Assembly: GCA_913031645.1 (NCBI GenBank)
Contig: CAJWFB010000001.1
Coordinates: forward strand, 62,001 to 126,000
Length of the DNA: 64,000 nucleotides
Reading direction: 5' to 3'
Origin: an uncultured Cellvibrionales bacterium
Lineage (GTDB): Bacteria; Pseudomonadota; Gammaproteobacteria; Pseudomonadales; Porticoccaceae
Shown: one piece after another, positions 29,684 through 39,999 of the stretch
Layout of the letters: each line of letters begins with the position of its first letter
Position numbering within the stretch: position 1 is the first letter of the stretch
Notes under the pieces: generated by a model
What the model was told of the DNA's origin: nothing
The model's input: only the letters and a program-made list of their open reading frames with translations
Databases searched by the model: none
Translations under genes and position numbers: made by a program

Positions 29684-30229
29684 ATGAACAACCATTTTGA
29701 AAAAATCATTCAAAGCACTGGCGAAGATTTAACGCGGCCCGGGCTACTTGACACGCCTGCTCGCGCAGCAAAAGCATTTGCCTACCTCACCAGCGGTTAC
29801 AGCATGGATTTAGATCAGGTTATTAATAATGCCTTGTTTCCCTCTGAATCGGATGAAATGGTCATGGTTAAAGATATTGAGCTCTACTCTCTATGCGAGC
29901 ATCACATGTTGCCGTTTATTGGCAAGTGTCATGTCGCCTATATTCCCACTGGGAAGGTCCTAGGTTTGTCTAAGGTCGCCAGAGTGGTTGACATGTTTTC
30001 CCGAAGACTACAAATTCAGGAAACATTAGCGCAGCAAATTGCTTCTACTATCCAAGAGGTCACCCAAGCTCAAGGCGTTGGCGTGATTATCGAAGCCAAG
30101 CATATGTGTATGATGATGCGCGGCGTTGAAAAGCAAAACTCATCAATGAAAACATCAGCCATGCTGGGTAGCTTTAGAACTAGCCAGGCGACACGCACTG
30201 AGTTTTTCTCCTTGCTAGGTCAGCACTAA
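29684..30229 (+). CDS. folE: GTP cyclohydrolase I
   Basis: This 181-residue homodecameric enzyme makes dihydroneopterin triphosphate, the first step of folate and tetrahydrobiopterin-type pteridine synthesis. Zinc ligands are in [17 protein letters not shown] and [12 protein letters not shown]. It is a single gene on the plus strand, divergent from prmB, and ends in a clear intrinsic terminator. Confidence 0.97.
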   Translation: MNNHFEKIIQSTGEDLTRPGLLDTPARAAKAFAYLTSGYSMDLDQVINNALFPSESDEMVMVKDIELYSLCEHHMLPFIGKCHVAYIPTGKVLGLSKVARVVDMFSRRLQIQETLAQQIASTIQEVTQAQGVGVIIEAKHMCMMMRGVEKQNSSMKTSAMLGSFRTSQATRTEFFSLLGQH

Positions 30230-30257
30230 CCCAAACAAATCTCCGATACTCTGAAAG

Positions 30258-30282
30258 AGCTCAGCACTCGCTGGGCTTTTTT
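30258..30282 (+). terminator. Intrinsic terminator after folE
   Basis: The stem AGCTCAGC/GCTGGGCT (8 bp with one G-U pair, 4-nt loop ACTC) is followed by TTTTTT, about 30 bp after the folE stop. Confidence 0.85.
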
Positions 30283-30296
30283 AGTTTTAGCTTCGT

Positions 30297-31154
30297 TTAT
30301 TTTAAAAAACTCTGAACTTTTTGCGCAACCTTCTCAGCCTGATCTTCTAGGTGAAGGTGATGAGAGCCAGGCAGCTTGGTAATTTCCATCTGTGGAATCC
30401 AGCCAAACAACTCACTTTGCTGGCGATCTGGTGAAAAAGCACTATTTTCCGCTTGGATCAATAACACTCTCGCCAATATACCGATAAAAAAGCTCTCTAA
30501 ATTATCCTTGGAAAACTTGACGTAGGACGCTGCCTTCAAACGTTGATCGCTGGCCCAGTAATACCCTCTTGGACCTTCTGCCACCCCTCGATTTGCCAGC
30601 AAGGTAGCCGCTTCAATCTGCAGTGGCACAAATCCGTTCACGCGCGCCTGAATGGCACGATCGAAGTCTTGAAAATAAGTCGGCGAGCTCGCAGCGAAAC
30701 GCCGGTTCTCGCGAATAGCTTTCATCACCTGTTTAGCGGCATTATCAGGTGACTGAGGCATTGGCACATAACCATCGATAAGTACTGCATGTGTTATGCG
30801 CTCAGGAAAGGTACCTGCTATAAGACCAGAGATTATGGCTCCGCGTGAATGGCCAAGCAGAGCAAAGCGATCCCATCCCATCTGATCTGCCACAGACATC
30901 ACTTCGCCAATATCTATCCAGATATCGTAGCTAGAATCTGCCGACCGATGACTACTCCTACCATGACCCGCTAAATCTAGTGCAATAACATGCAAATTCT
31001 CCATAAAAGGCAGTATGCGGTCGAACGACGCTGCATTATCTAACCAGCCATGTAGCGCAATCACTGGAATAGAACCCGAACGGCCCCACTCTTTGGCGGT
31101 CAGCGTTAGCCCGTTTAACTCAAACGTTCGCTCTCTAATAAATTCAATCGGCAT
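30297..31154 (-). CDS. Alpha/beta-hydrolase fold esterase
   Basis: This 285-residue hydrolase has the nucleophile elbow GHSRGAIISGL (Ser about residue 99), the oxyanion region ALHGWLDNAASF and a late catalytic His in GSHHLHLE. The substrate is unknown; an orthologue near aroC and prmB in Pseudomonas suggests a conserved housekeeping esterase. It converges on folE and has a 470-bp upstream gap. Confidence 0.88.
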   Translation of the reverse strand: MPIEFIRERTFELNGLTLTAKEWGRSGSIPVIALHGWLDNAASFDRILPFMENLHVIALDLAGHGRSSHRSADSSYDIWIDIGEVMSVADQMGWDRFALLGHSRGAIISGLIAGTFPERITHAVLIDGYVPMPQSPDNAAKQVMKAIRENRRFAASSPTYFQDFDRAIQARVNGFVPLQIEAATLLANRGVAEGPRGYYWASDQRLKAASYVKFSKDNLESFFIGILARVLLIQAENSAFSPDRQQSELFGWIPQMEITKLPGSHHLHLEDQAEKVAQKVQSFLK

Positions 31155-31624
31155 ACTGTATCCAGTTTAGTAGTACTCGCCGTTTTACAGGAAAGTTCGC
31201 AAAAAGCGATATGATAGACGGGGCACCTAAATAGGCACATCGCTCTCTCGTAAATTAGTTGCCCAGCGACCCTCGCGCTATTACCGGAGGCTGGCTCGAT
31301 AAGGTATGTGGAAGCGAAAAAGCGCGCTAACCAACATATCCGAGCAGCATTAAATCATCAAATTGATTAATTTCAAGATTATTTTTGATCAACCAGGACA
31401 CCGATAGCAAAATAATGGTAACCAATGCCTAAATCATCAGACCTAGGACACTATAGGCGCCGAAAATAAAGACGCATCGACTCGGAAGTAGCCACTAAAA
31501 AGTTCTGGTGCCGTAAAAAGAGGTGCATTATTCAAAGAGTCCAACCGGAGCCATGATAGTTGCTTACAACCGACTCCACCAAATTACATAGGCCAGACTT
31601 TCTAGTGCCGCACTATATCTTGAT
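31155..31624. other. Long intergenic gap, no gene recognised
   Basis: These 470 bp separate the hydrolase start from the DUF4389 stop. Frames are broken by frequent stops, and no RNA fold, terminator, tandem repeat or promoter stands out. An A+T-rich patch near 31350-31425 holds a small inverted repeat AATCA...TGATT. It may carry the hydrolase promoter and decayed sequence. Confidence 0.5.
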
Positions 31625-32050
31625 CTACTGGTCTTTATTTTTCTTATCCGAGTCAGATTCGTCGGTATCATCAGTGACTACGAAAGAAGGAATACTACTG
31701 TCGTCATCAACCACTTCGGTATCGACAGTGCCACTATCTTCTGACTGCCGTGATCGTGATGAGTATCCTTCGGAAAGATCTATCTTGGGCCATTCATCAA
31801 AAGGAAAGGGTTTTACATCGGTATTAAAGGTCAAAAATAATATTCCCTGATAAATCCATTTGGCCAAACCTTGCCCCAAGTTCCGCAGATTATCGTTATC
31901 ATCGCCGGTAATTAAAACCATCAAGAACTGCCCGACAACAACTATTCCTAATACCAGTCTACCCACAGCGATGAGTAGCCCAAAAAACAACATATAGGCT
32001 AATCTAACCCAGGTACTCGATCTCTTTACATGTATTCCGTTATTCATCAT
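31625..32050 (-). CDS. DUF4389 membrane protein
   Basis: This 141-residue protein has a hydrophobic N-terminal region with about two helices (LAYMLFFGLLIAVGRLVLGIVVVGQFLMVLI), the family motif NLRNLGQGLAKWIYQGILFLTFNTDVKPFPFDEWP, and an acidic, Ser/Asp-rich tail. This fits DUF4389, whose function is unknown. Its start overlaps the gpsA stop by 11 bp, so the two are co-expressed; a link to phospholipid metabolism is only an inference. Confidence 0.85.
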   Translation of the reverse strand: MMNNGIHVKRSSTWVRLAYMLFFGLLIAVGRLVLGIVVVGQFLMVLITGDDNDNLRNLGQGLAKWIYQGILFLTFNTDVKPFPFDEWPKIDLSEGYSSRSRQSEDSGTVDTEVVDDDSSIPSFVVTDDTDESDSDKKNKDQ

Positions 32051-33074
32051 TTGATTTCACCATAAAGTCCACATCCATATTTTGCTCAGAGAGCATCATC
32101 GCACTCAACGACTCTTTAATTGGTCGCTGTTCGAATAATGTAGCATATAAAGCAGAGGCCAATGGCATATAAACGCCAAGCTTGTCAGCCTTTTCCTTAA
32201 CCAGTTTGGTGGTATTAACCCCTTCAGCTATCTGCCCAACCTCTTTAATCGCTTGATTTAGCGTTTTTCCTTGGCCTAAGCAAACCCCTACTCTGAAGTT
32301 TCTACTCAATGGCGATGTACAGGTAACATAGAGGTCACCAATACCGCCAAGCCCAAGAAATGTCATTGGATTAGCACCCAACTCGCGGGCAAATCGGCTC
32401 ATTTCTGCCAAACTTCGCGTCAACACTACCGCCTTGGTATTTTGTCCTGCACCAATGGCGTCGGTGATCCCCGAAACAATGGCATAGATGTTTTTTAAAG
32501 CACCAGCCAACTCAACACCAAAACGGTCATGATTGATATAAACCCTAAAATAAGACGACACCAGTAGATTCTGTACTTGAGCGCATAAAGTATCATTATC
32601 ACTGGCCACAACCGTCGCCGTTATTTGAGAATTAGCAATTTCTTTGGCTAAATTTGGACCACTAATGAGCCCTACTTCATTGCCAGGAAGTTCTTCACAC
32701 AGCACTTCAGTGGGCAACAAAAACGTATCACCCTCAATACCTTTGGCCGTGCTGATTACGAGTGCATCACTCGGGAGCCATTGATTCACTTTTTTGGCAA
32801 GCTGCCTAAAAGCACCGCTGGGAACTGCGAAAAATATACTCTCGCAATGCTTAACGGACTCTTCTAAATCGGTGCTAATTGAAATACTAGGGTTCAGCCT
32901 GTAGCCCGGAAGATACGCGCTATTTTCACCAGAAGATTGGATTTGAGCAGCCACTGCTTCACTGCGTAGCCACAATGTCACCGGATAGCCATTATTTGCA
33001 ACGACATTAGCAATCACGGTACCGAAACTTCCGCCGCCCAAAACTGCAACCTTATGCTTTTTACTAATCTCCAA
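32040..33074 (-). CDS. gpsA: Glycerol-3-phosphate dehydrogenase [NAD(P)+]
   Basis: This 344-residue enzyme reduces dihydroxyacetone phosphate to sn-glycerol 3-phosphate for phospholipid synthesis. The dinucleotide-binding loop is VLGGGSFGTVIANVV, the catalytic Lys lies in VELAGALKNIYAI, and the substrate motif is GIGDLYVTCTS. It lies between htpG upstream and DUF4389 downstream. Confidence 0.97.
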   Translation of the reverse strand: MEISKKHKVAVLGGGSFGTVIANVVANNGYPVTLWLRSEAVAAQIQSSGENSAYLPGYRLNPSISISTDLEESVKHCESIFFAVPSGAFRQLAKKVNQWLPSDALVISTAKGIEGDTFLLPTEVLCEELPGNEVGLISGPNLAKEIANSQITATVVASDNDTLCAQVQNLLVSSYFRVYINHDRFGVELAGALKNIYAIVSGITDAIGAGQNTKAVVLTRSLAEMSRFARELGANPMTFLGLGGIGDLYVTCTSPLSRNFRVGVCLGQGKTLNQAIKEVGQIAEGVNTTKLVKEKADKLGVYMPLASALYATLFEQRPIKESLSAMMLSEQNMDVDFMVKSNDE

Positions 33075-33138
33075 AGCGACCCCTACCCAAAAATTACCTG
33101 AGACGTATTATAGTTACTGCTTTACATGCTGTCAGCCG

Positions 33139-33170
33139 CAAAAAATCACAATGCTCAAATGAGCACTGTG
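33139..33170 (-). terminator. Intrinsic terminator after htpG
   Basis: On the minus strand the stem CACAGTGCTC/GAGCATTGTG (10 bp, one G-U pair, 4-nt loop) is followed by ATTTTTT. It starts 18 bp after the htpG stop and should isolate the heat-shock unit from gpsA. Confidence 0.9.
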
Positions 33171-33187
33171 ACAAGTTGCTTAACGCC

Positions 33188-35134
33188 TTAGCCAAACATC
33201 AACTTATTAAGCTCTTGAACAAATTTAGCGGGATTTTCTAACGGACGCCCTGCCGATAAAGCGGCCTGATCAAAGAGAACTCCTGCGAGCCTAGCAGCCG
33301 CATCTTCATTACTTTCTGCACTTAGCTTAGACACTAGTGGATGCTCCATATTAACTTCAAGGATCGGCTTTGATTCAGGTACCGCCTGCCCTGCAGCCTC
33401 CATGATTTTCCGCATTTGCTCGCCCATATCGTTGTCGCCTACCACTAAACAAGCAGGTGAGTCGGTGAGTCGGCCAGTAACACGTACTTCCTGCACTCTG
33501 TCTTCAAGCAGGGTACTTATCCGTGTGATAACCTCTTTGTGCTGATCATTATCGGTCTTGGAGTCTTTGTCGTCTGGATCTGAATCCGATGCGTGTCCGG
33601 TGATGCTACTCAAGTCGAGTTCGCCTCGCGCCACATCTTGGAATGACTTACCATCAAACTCTGTTAAATAGCCCATCATCCATTCATCAACACGATCTGA
33701 CATCAACAACACTTCGATGCCATGCTTGCGGAATACTTCAAGGTAAGGGCTGTTGTTGATCACAGAATAACTATCGCCCGTGACATAGTAGATTTTATCT
33801 TGCCCTTCTTTCATTCGCGCAATGTAGTCTGCCAGACTGACGCCGGGAACAGCACCTTCAACCGAAGAACTGGCAAAGCGAAATAACTTAGCTATTTTGT
33901 CGCGATTAGCATGATCTTCACTGGGCCCTTCTTTTAAAACAGCACCGAATTGAGACCAAAAGGTGGCATACTTCTCTGGTTCGTTGGCCGCCATCTTCCC
34001 TAGCATATCTAAAGTTCGCTTAGTCAACGCGGCTCTAATACTATCGACCATGGGGGTTTTCTGCAGAATTTCTCGAGACACGTTTAACGGCAGATCAGCG
34101 CTGTCTAAAACACCTTTCACGAAGCGCAAATACATTGGCATGAATTGTTCTGCATCATCCATGATAAAGGTACGTTTGATATATAACTTAATACCTCTAA
34201 CTGCCTCTCTCTGATATAGGTCCATTGGGGCCATACCGGGAATATATATCAAGCTTGTATATTCTTGTTTGCCTTCTACACGGTTATGACTCCAAGCCAG
34301 AGGTTCTGCAAAGTCGCTAGAAACATGACGATAGAATTCTTTGTAATCATCATCACTAACCTCGCTCCTAGATCTGGTCCAAAGGGCTTTTGCGTCATTC
34401 ACCGCCTGCCATTCAGGTGTGGCAACAACAGTTTCATCTGCCTCTACCTCGGGTTCGCTGCTGGGCATTGCTGGCATATCTTGCTTAAGCATTTCCACGG
34501 GTATTGCGATGTGGTCAGAATACTTTTTAACAATACTACGTAAACGCCAGTCATTACCAAACTCAGATTCATCCGCTTTTAAGTGCATAGTGATCGTCGT
34601 TCCACGCTCTGTTCTCTCGATGGTTTCTATCTGATAATCAGCCTCACCCTCGCAAGACCAGCGCACAGCTTCAGAAGACTTGGCTCCAGCGCGACGAGTT
34701 TCAACCACCACTTTTTCAGCGACGATAAACGATGAATAAAATCCAACACCAAACTGACCAATTAACTGAGAGTCTTGCTTTTGATCTCCGGTCAAATTCT
34801 TTAAGAAGTCTGCCGTACCTGATCGAGCAATAGTACCCAAATTAGCAATCACTTCATCTCTAGACATACCAATACCATTATCAGCAATGGTGATAGTCTT
34901 TGACTCCTCATCGACACCGATACGAATACGGAGATCGCCATCGTCCTCATAGAGTGCTGAGTTTTCCAGCGCTTCAAACCTCAATTTGTCGGTGGCATCC
35001 GATGCGTTGGAGATTAACTCTCTTAGAAAAATCTCTTTATTTGAGTAAAGAGAATGAATCATCAGATGCAGTAATTGCTTGGCTTCAGTTTGGAAGCCTA
35101 ATGTCTCAGTACCGGTTTTTGTTTTGGCGGTCAT
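33188..35134 (-). CDS. htpG: Chaperone HtpG (bacterial Hsp90)
   Basis: This 648-residue Hsp90-family ATPase has the GHKL nucleotide pocket in [26 protein letters not shown] and [11 protein letters not shown], a middle domain with the [18 protein letters not shown] segment, and a C-terminal dimerisation domain. A central acidic insert with the [11 protein letters not shown] stretch is present. Start 35134 (MTAKTKTG) has AGGAGA 10 bp upstream; the longer frame lacks one. A sigma-32 promoter precedes it and a terminator follows, so it is a one-gene heat-shock unit. Confidence 0.98.
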   Translation of the reverse strand: MTAKTKTGTETLGFQTEAKQLLHLMIHSLYSNKEIFLRELISNASDATDKLRFEALENSALYEDDGDLRIRIGVDEESKTITIADNGIGMSRDEVIANLGTIARSGTADFLKNLTGDQKQDSQLIGQFGVGFYSSFIVAEKVVVETRRAGAKSSEAVRWSCEGEADYQIETIERTERGTTITMHLKADESEFGNDWRLRSIVKKYSDHIAIPVEMLKQDMPAMPSSEPEVEADETVVATPEWQAVNDAKALWTRSRSEVSDDDYKEFYRHVSSDFAEPLAWSHNRVEGKQEYTSLIYIPGMAPMDLYQREAVRGIKLYIKRTFIMDDAEQFMPMYLRFVKGVLDSADLPLNVSREILQKTPMVDSIRAALTKRTLDMLGKMAANEPEKYATFWSQFGAVLKEGPSEDHANRDKIAKLFRFASSSVEGAVPGVSLADYIARMKEGQDKIYYVTGDSYSVINNSPYLEVFRKHGIEVLLMSDRVDEWMMGYLTEFDGKSFQDVARGELDLSSITGHASDSDPDDKDSKTDNDQHKEVITRISTLLEDRVQEVRVTGRLTDSPACLVVGDNDMGEQMRKIMEAAGQAVPESKPILEVNMEHPLVSKLSAESNEDAAARLAGVLFDQAALSAGRPLENPAKFVQELNKLMFG

Positions 35135-35204
35135 TGTTTGTATTTCTCCTAGTAGATTCAACGAACTTATTGGTCGACACTTTCATATCCTTGTGTTGTC
35201 AAAA

Positions 35205-35230
35205 ATGGGGGCATAACAGAAAATTTCAAG
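35205..35230 (-). promoter_or_regulatory. Sigma-32 heat-shock promoter of htpG
   Basis: CTTGAA (35230 to 35225), 14 bp, CCCCAT (35210 to 35205) and then TTTT match the sigma-32 consensus exactly. Expected transcription starts about 65 bp before the htpG start codon. Confidence 0.9.
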
Positions 35231-35242
35231 GTGTTGCATAGC

Positions 35243-35683
35243 TTACGGGAGTAAAAAATGACATCGGGCAGTGGCAATCGGCTTTGATACATCATCCTGC
35301 CAAGCCGTGGCAGCGACATTAACCAAGTTTTTTCCCTGTCGTAAAACGGTGCAGCCAGCGTAGATAGTCTTATAACGACCTGGCCTCAGATAGTCCAGAG
35401 AGAAATCAACCACCTTGGGTATGCTAGCCACATCTAAAGAATAAAGTATCTCAATTGAGGCAGACAGTTCGAGAAACCCGCCGATAACGCCACCATGAAT
35501 AGCCGGCAACGATGGATTACCTATATTGGACGGTCGGCGCTCTAACCAATAGACCACTTCACTGCCTTCAATCTTAGCTTGAGCGCCGATAAAGTGGCTA
35601 TAGGGAATTAAATCTACTATTTGCTGAGGACTGAACTCTTGCCTAGCCGCCATTAAACCCAGTTTTAGCTCCTGATCAATCAC
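35243..35683 (-). CDS. PaaI-type hot-dog thioesterase (second of pair)
   Basis: This 146-residue single hot-dog domain protein has the PaaI active-site segment AIHGGVIGGFLELSA and a C-terminal strand ending TARCHFLLP. It should hydrolyse an acyl-CoA. The GTG start overlaps the stop of the preceding thioesterase (GTGA), so the two homologues are translationally coupled and may form a hetero-oligomer. Confidence 0.85.
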   Translation of the reverse strand: MIDQELKLGLMAARQEFSPQQIVDLIPYSHFIGAQAKIEGSEVVYWLERRPSNIGNPSLPAIHGGVIGGFLELSASIEILYSLDVASIPKVVDFSLDYLRPGRYKTIYAGCTVLRQGKNLVNVAATAWQDDVSKPIATARCHFLLP

Positions 35684-36201
35684 TTGTCGCCCGCCTGCTC
35701 ATAAACTTTTTTACCCAGAATAAAACGACGAAGGTTACGCCGAACTATGTTTCCAAACGAAATACTTGGGGTCTCCACTTTCATAAAAGTGGCCACACAA
35801 TGAGCAATCGGATTCTCCTGATCATCTTGCCAGGCAGAACCACGACAAAAAACCACATTAGAGGTATCGCGATAGACTTTAGCCGAGACAAAGACTGGCT
35901 TATAAGGTTCCGCCGGATGCATGTAATCAAGACGCAGATCCATAGTCGGCGTTACCATGCTCCGAGTAAGCGTGGTAATTGCGGCACAACCACAACAGGT
36001 ATCTAAGAGGCTGACAATAACACCTCCATGAATCACTCCGGTAACCGGATTACCCACCACCTCAGATTTATAGGGAAAAGTCATTTCAACTTCACCACGA
36101 CCTATCTTGGTCAACTCAAAGCCCAACGCAGCACCATGGCCTGTGCGCTCCATAGCGAGCTTGAGCATGGGTTTAAATATTGCGATCTTAAGATTCACCA
36201 C
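35680..36201 (-). CDS. PaaI-type hot-dog thioesterase (first of pair)
   Basis: This 173-residue hot-dog protein has VIHGGVIVSLLDTCCGCAA as its active-site region and a C-terminal extension of about 30 residues beyond the fold. The GTG at 36201 is preferred because GAGGGG lies 6 bp upstream; TTG at 36207 is also possible. It follows the SulP gene by 14 bp and overlaps its homologue downstream. Substrate unknown. Confidence 0.82.
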   Translation of the reverse strand: MVNLKIAIFKPMLKLAMERTGHGAALGFELTKIGRGEVEMTFPYKSEVVGNPVTGVIHGGVIVSLLDTCCGCAAITTLTRSMVTPTMDLRLDYMHPAEPYKPVFVSAKVYRDTSNVVFCRGSAWQDDQENPIAHCVATFMKVETPSISFGNIVRRNLRRFILGKKVYEQAGDK

Positions 36202-36215
36202 TAACAACCCCTCAA

Positions 36216-37781
36216 TTAGGCCAGACTGTCTTCAGCAACAAAGTATTTTGGGTCTTCGATCACATTGACCTCAACGAGACTTCCCGCTTTGGTTAACAAG
36301 CTACGGCACTCTTCACTCAGGTGAACCAAATGTAATGTCTTACCCGCATTTTCATATCGCTCGGCTAAGGTATCAATGGCATCAAGTCCAGAGTGATCCG
36401 CCACTCTCGAACGAGCGAAGTCGATAACGACGTCATCGTTGTCTTGTTTAGGATCAAAACGTTCGAGAAAAGAGGTTGCAGAGCCAAAAAACAAAGGACC
36501 GGTTACGGCATAGACTGTAGACCCTTTGTGATCCTCTCGTGAATCTATGCGAATATATTTGGCATGTTCCCAGGCAAATACCAGCGCCGATACAATGACA
36601 CCAACACAAACCGCAATAGCTAAATCTGTCGCTACGGTAACGCCTGACACCAATACTAAAATCAATGCATCACTGCGTGGAACCTTGCCAACGATTCGAA
36701 AGCTTGACCACTCGAAAGTACCAATAACGACGATGAACATGACACCGATTAATGCCGCCAATGGAATTTGTTCAATCACCGGCGATCCGACTAAAATAAA
36801 TAATAATAAAAATACCGCGGCACTGATCCCCGACAATCGGCCTCGACCACCAGAGTTCACATTAATCATACTTTGACCAATCATGGCACAGCCACCCATG
36901 CCACCGAAAAAACCGGTCATCGTATTAGCAACACCCTGGCCGATACATTCCTTGTTGCCCCGTCCACGGGTCTCGGTAATCTCATCAATCAGACGTAACG
37001 TCAACAGTGACTCGATCAAGCCAATCGCCGCTAAAATGACCGCATACGGTAAAATTATCCACAGTGTTTCCAGATTAAAGGGAACCTCAGGGACATGGAA
37101 GCCCGGTAACCCGCCGCTAATGGATGCAATATCTCCCACGACTTTGGTATTTAAATCGAGACCTAGTACTAGCCCGCTAACAACAGCAATAGCAACCAAC
37201 GAAGAAGGAACCGCCTTAGTAAATCGAGGTAGCGAATGAATAATAAGCATGGTAACCAGTACCAGGCTTACCAACATATAAAGTTCTTCTCCCTCCAACC
37301 AGGCTACATCGATAATAGAGTCCTGCATAAAGGTACCCGACAACCAACCTGGCTGACCAGCTTCCCCAAACTGCCCCAACTGAGCAAGGAATATGACAAT
37401 CGCCAAGCCATTAACAAACCCTAGCATCACCGGATAGGGAACCATGCGGATGAATTTACCGAGTTTGAAGACTCCTGCTGCGATTTGAAGCAACCCCATC
37501 AGCACCACGGTGATGAACAAGTACTCAACACCATGATCAGCCACCAATGAAACCATAACCACCGCTAATGCTCCGGTAGCCCCACTAATCATGCCTGGAC
37601 GACCACCAATACAGGCGGTGATAAGACCCACCATGAAGGCTGCGTATAGGCCTACCAATGGGTCTACTCCAGCCACAAAAGCAAATGCAACAGCCTCTGG
37701 AACCAATGCAAGAGCGACTGTTAGGCCGGAGAGTAAATCGTTTCTAAAGGTTGCTACTTTGCGCAGTTGGAGCTCAAACAT
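36216..37781 (-). CDS. SulP family inorganic anion transporter
   Basis: This 521-residue transporter has 12-14 membrane segments. The N-terminal SulP signature [21 protein letters not shown] is followed by [10 protein letters not shown] and, after the membrane part, a cytoplasmic STAS domain (about residues 410-515, [22 protein letters not shown]). Family members carry sulfate, bicarbonate or dicarboxylates. Sat and cysC lie about 4 kb upstream on the same strand, so sulfate is a reasonable guess, but bicarbonate cannot be excluded. Confidence 0.9.
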   Translation of the reverse strand: MFELQLRKVATFRNDLLSGLTVALALVPEAVAFAFVAGVDPLVGLYAAFMVGLITACIGGRPGMISGATGALAVVMVSLVADHGVEYLFITVVLMGLLQIAAGVFKLGKFIRMVPYPVMLGFVNGLAIVIFLAQLGQFGEAGQPGWLSGTFMQDSIIDVAWLEGEELYMLVSLVLVTMLIIHSLPRFTKAVPSSLVAIAVVSGLVLGLDLNTKVVGDIASISGGLPGFHVPEVPFNLETLWIILPYAVILAAIGLIESLLTLRLIDEITETRGRGNKECIGQGVANTMTGFFGGMGGCAMIGQSMINVNSGGRGRLSGISAAVFLLLFILVGSPVIEQIPLAALIGVMFIVVIGTFEWSSFRIVGKVPRSDALILVLVSGVTVATDLAIAVCVGVIVSALVFAWEHAKYIRIDSREDHKGSTVYAVTGPLFFGSATSFLERFDPKQDNDDVVIDFARSRVADHSGLDAIDTLAERYENAGKTLHLVHLSEECRSLLTKAGSLVEVNVIEDPKYFVAEDSLA

Positions 37782-37828
37782 TCACTGGTTTCTCTTGTTT
37801 GTTTATCATGATTTTGCAAAAAAACGAA

Positions 37829-39337
37829 CTATCTAGTCCGGCTTCGTCCAGACCCTCTATTAGAGTTCCCTCCGGAAGGCCTTCTGCGACCCGAACTGGA
37901 CATTTCATTGGTTCGGCTTTTACCGTACGGAGAAGGAGGTTGTCCATCTACTCTATTACCGCCCGACTCTTTCGTCTGCCGTGAAGAGTTATCACCTGCA
38001 GGACGAGGCCTATCAGTCTGGTGCCGCCCGCCACTTTTCGCTTTATTACCTGGCTGTGGGCCCTGACCGTAATTCGAACGCTCTTTGCTTCTAGTAGAAT
38101 TGTTACTATGTCGTGAATTGTTACTTACGTTAGTTTCGCTTTTCAGCGGCCTCCGCGGCTTATTTGCTCGCACAGGACGGTTTAAGGTGGTTAGTTTAAC
38201 CATTTGATCTGGCTCAAAACCTTCTGCCTCCTCGCGCGGTAACACTCTTTGTATCAGCCGCTCAATACCCGATAGAAGATCTACCTCGTCAGCACTTACC
38301 AACGAAATAGCCTTACCTGTCATACCGGCTCGACCCGTTCGACCGATCCGATGCACATAATCTTCAGATACATTAGGCAGATCGTAGTTAACCACCTGAG
38401 GAAGTTGCTCAATGTCCAAACCTCTGGCAGCGATATCTGTCGCAACCAAAATACGCGTTTCACCAGCCTTAAACTCAGCTAAGGCTCGAGTACGCGCTCC
38501 TTGACTCTTATTGCCATGAATCGCTGCTGCTACAATTCCCTCAGATTCGAGATGCTTAGTTAACTTGTTTGCCCCATGTTTAGTCTTGGTAAAGACTAAC
38601 GCCTGGCTCCACTCTCCGTCTTTGATGAGTTTGGTGAGCAAAAAGGCCTTTTGTTTTTTATCCACGGTATAAACTATTTGGGAAACAGTTGGTGCTGCGG
38701 CGTTGCGAGGAGTTACTGATATTTCCAGAGGATTGCGCACTAAGCCTGAGGCTAGCTTCCGAATTTCATCACTAAACGTTGCTGAAAACAGCAAATTTTG
38801 ACGACGTTTTGGCAGCAACATAATAATACGCGTGATATCGCGTATGAAACCCATGTCCAGCATACGATCAGCTTCATCCAAGACCAATACCTCAAGATGA
38901 TCAAACTTGACCGCATTTTGACTGTGTAGGTCCATCAAACGGCCTGGAGTAGCAACCAGAATATCGACACCACGGCGTAATTTTTGCATTTGTGGGTTAA
39001 TCTTAACGCCACCAAACACGACGGCCGAGGTCAGAGACATATGTTTGCCATAATCTTTAACGCTCTCGCCTACTTGAGCTGCGAGCTCTCTTGTGGGGGT
39101 TAAAATAAGAGCCCGAGCTTGATTAGCTTGAGCCCGTTGTCCGCTTGAAAGGCGTTGCAAGATGGGCAGAGTAAAACCTGCTGTCTTACCGGTGCCCGTC
39201 TGAGCTGCGGCCATAACATCACGACCGTCTAGGACAGCTGGAATGGCTTTTTCTTGTATCGGTGATGGAGTTTCGTAGCCTTTACCGGCAATAGCTTTTA
39301 ATAAAGGCGCAGATAAGCCTAGATCAGTGAATTTCAT
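37829..39337 (-). CDS. rhlE: DEAD-box RNA helicase, RhlE type
   Basis: This 502-residue ATP-dependent RNA helicase has Q motif [10 protein letters not shown], motif [14 protein letters not shown] box [16 protein letters not shown] motif LLFSATFS and motif [12 protein letters not shown]. After about residue 375 a basic, Ser/Asn/Arg/Gly-rich disordered tail of some 125 residues, ending RGSGRSRTR, probably binds RNA without specificity. The role is in ribosome assembly or mRNA turnover in the cold. Confidence 0.94.
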   Translation of the reverse strand: MKFTDLGLSAPLLKAIAGKGYETPSPIQEKAIPAVLDGRDVMAAAQTGTGKTAGFTLPILQRLSSGQRAQANQARALILTPTRELAAQVGESVKDYGKHMSLTSAVVFGGVKINPQMQKLRRGVDILVATPGRLMDLHSQNAVKFDHLEVLVLDEADRMLDMGFIRDITRIIMLLPKRRQNLLFSATFSDEIRKLASGLVRNPLEISVTPRNAAAPTVSQIVYTVDKKQKAFLLTKLIKDGEWSQALVFTKTKHGANKLTKHLESEGIVAAAIHGNKSQGARTRALAEFKAGETRILVATDIAARGLDIEQLPQVVNYDLPNVSEDYVHRIGRTGRAGMTGKAISLVSADEVDLLSGIERLIQRVLPREEAEGFEPDQMVKLTTLNRPVRANKPRRPLKSETNVSNNSRHSNNSTRSKERSNYGQGPQPGNKAKSGGRHQTDRPRPAGDNSSRQTKESGGNRVDGQPPSPYGKSRTNEMSSSGRRRPSGGNSNRGSGRSRTR

Positions 39338-39477
39338 AGTAGTGTCTTTGTGTTCGCTGCGTACCTAGGACCTGGGTAGCTGCTTTTAATAGGAATTCTT
39401 GGAAGGCCCTTGAATGGCGCGCACCATACAGACATTAACCCCTAAAAGCTACTATCTCTGAGCATAAGGTACTGGCA

Positions 39478-39960
39478 TCAGCCATTAGCAATAACGCGAT
39501 AGGCCTCAATTACGTGAGGCGGCGCTTGAACTAATTCAACCAACACACCCTCACCACTAGAAGGAAAGTCACTATTGCCTTTAGGATGCACGAAACACAC
39601 ATCGTAGCCAGCGGCACCTGGACGAACCCCGCCGGGGGTGAAACGTACCCCACGATAGGTCAACCAGTGTACAGCTGCAGCTAAATCGTCAATCCATAGA
39701 CCAATATGGTTCAGCGCAGGACTATCTACTCGCGGCTTTTTACTAATATCTAGTGGCTGCATCAAGTCGACTTCTACCGTAAAGTCACCGACTCCCATTA
39801 TGCAGATATCTTCATCGACATTTTCAGATTCACTGATAAAGGTGTCACGGTATTCCAACCCCAGCAGATCGACCCAAAAACTACGTAATCGCTGTTTGTC
39901 GGGTCCACCAACGGCAATTTGCTGTATACCTAGCACTGAAAATGGTCGTTTACTATTCAA
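39478..39960 (-). CDS. VOC (glyoxalase/dioxygenase) superfamily protein
   Basis: This 160-residue protein of two beta-alpha-beta-beta-beta modules begins [26 protein letters not shown] and has a potential metal ligand His in [11 protein letters not shown] and a Glu in [10 protein letters not shown]. Reaction unknown; members include methylmalonyl-CoA epimerases, glyoxalases and ring-cleavage enzymes, and the [18 protein letters not shown] segment is somewhat epimerase-like. TTG start with GGAG upstream. It lies 39 bp downstream of the DHH gene. Confidence 0.8.
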   Translation of the reverse strand: MNSKRPFSVLGIQQIAVGGPDKQRLRSFWVDLLGLEYRDTFISESENVDEDICIMGVGDFTVEVDLMQPLDISKKPRVDSPALNHIGLWIDDLAAAVHWLTYRGVRFTPGGVRPGAAGYDVCFVHPKGNSDFPSSGEGVLVELVQAPPHVIEAYRVIANG

Positions 39961-39999
39961 GTGGCACTCCTATCACATGAAAATCGCTCTCTAAAACTA

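Noticed and set aside
31560..31850. Plus-strand 96-codon frame overlapping DUF4389
   Set aside because: It lies antisense to a recognisable family gene and has no ribosome site or protein-like features.
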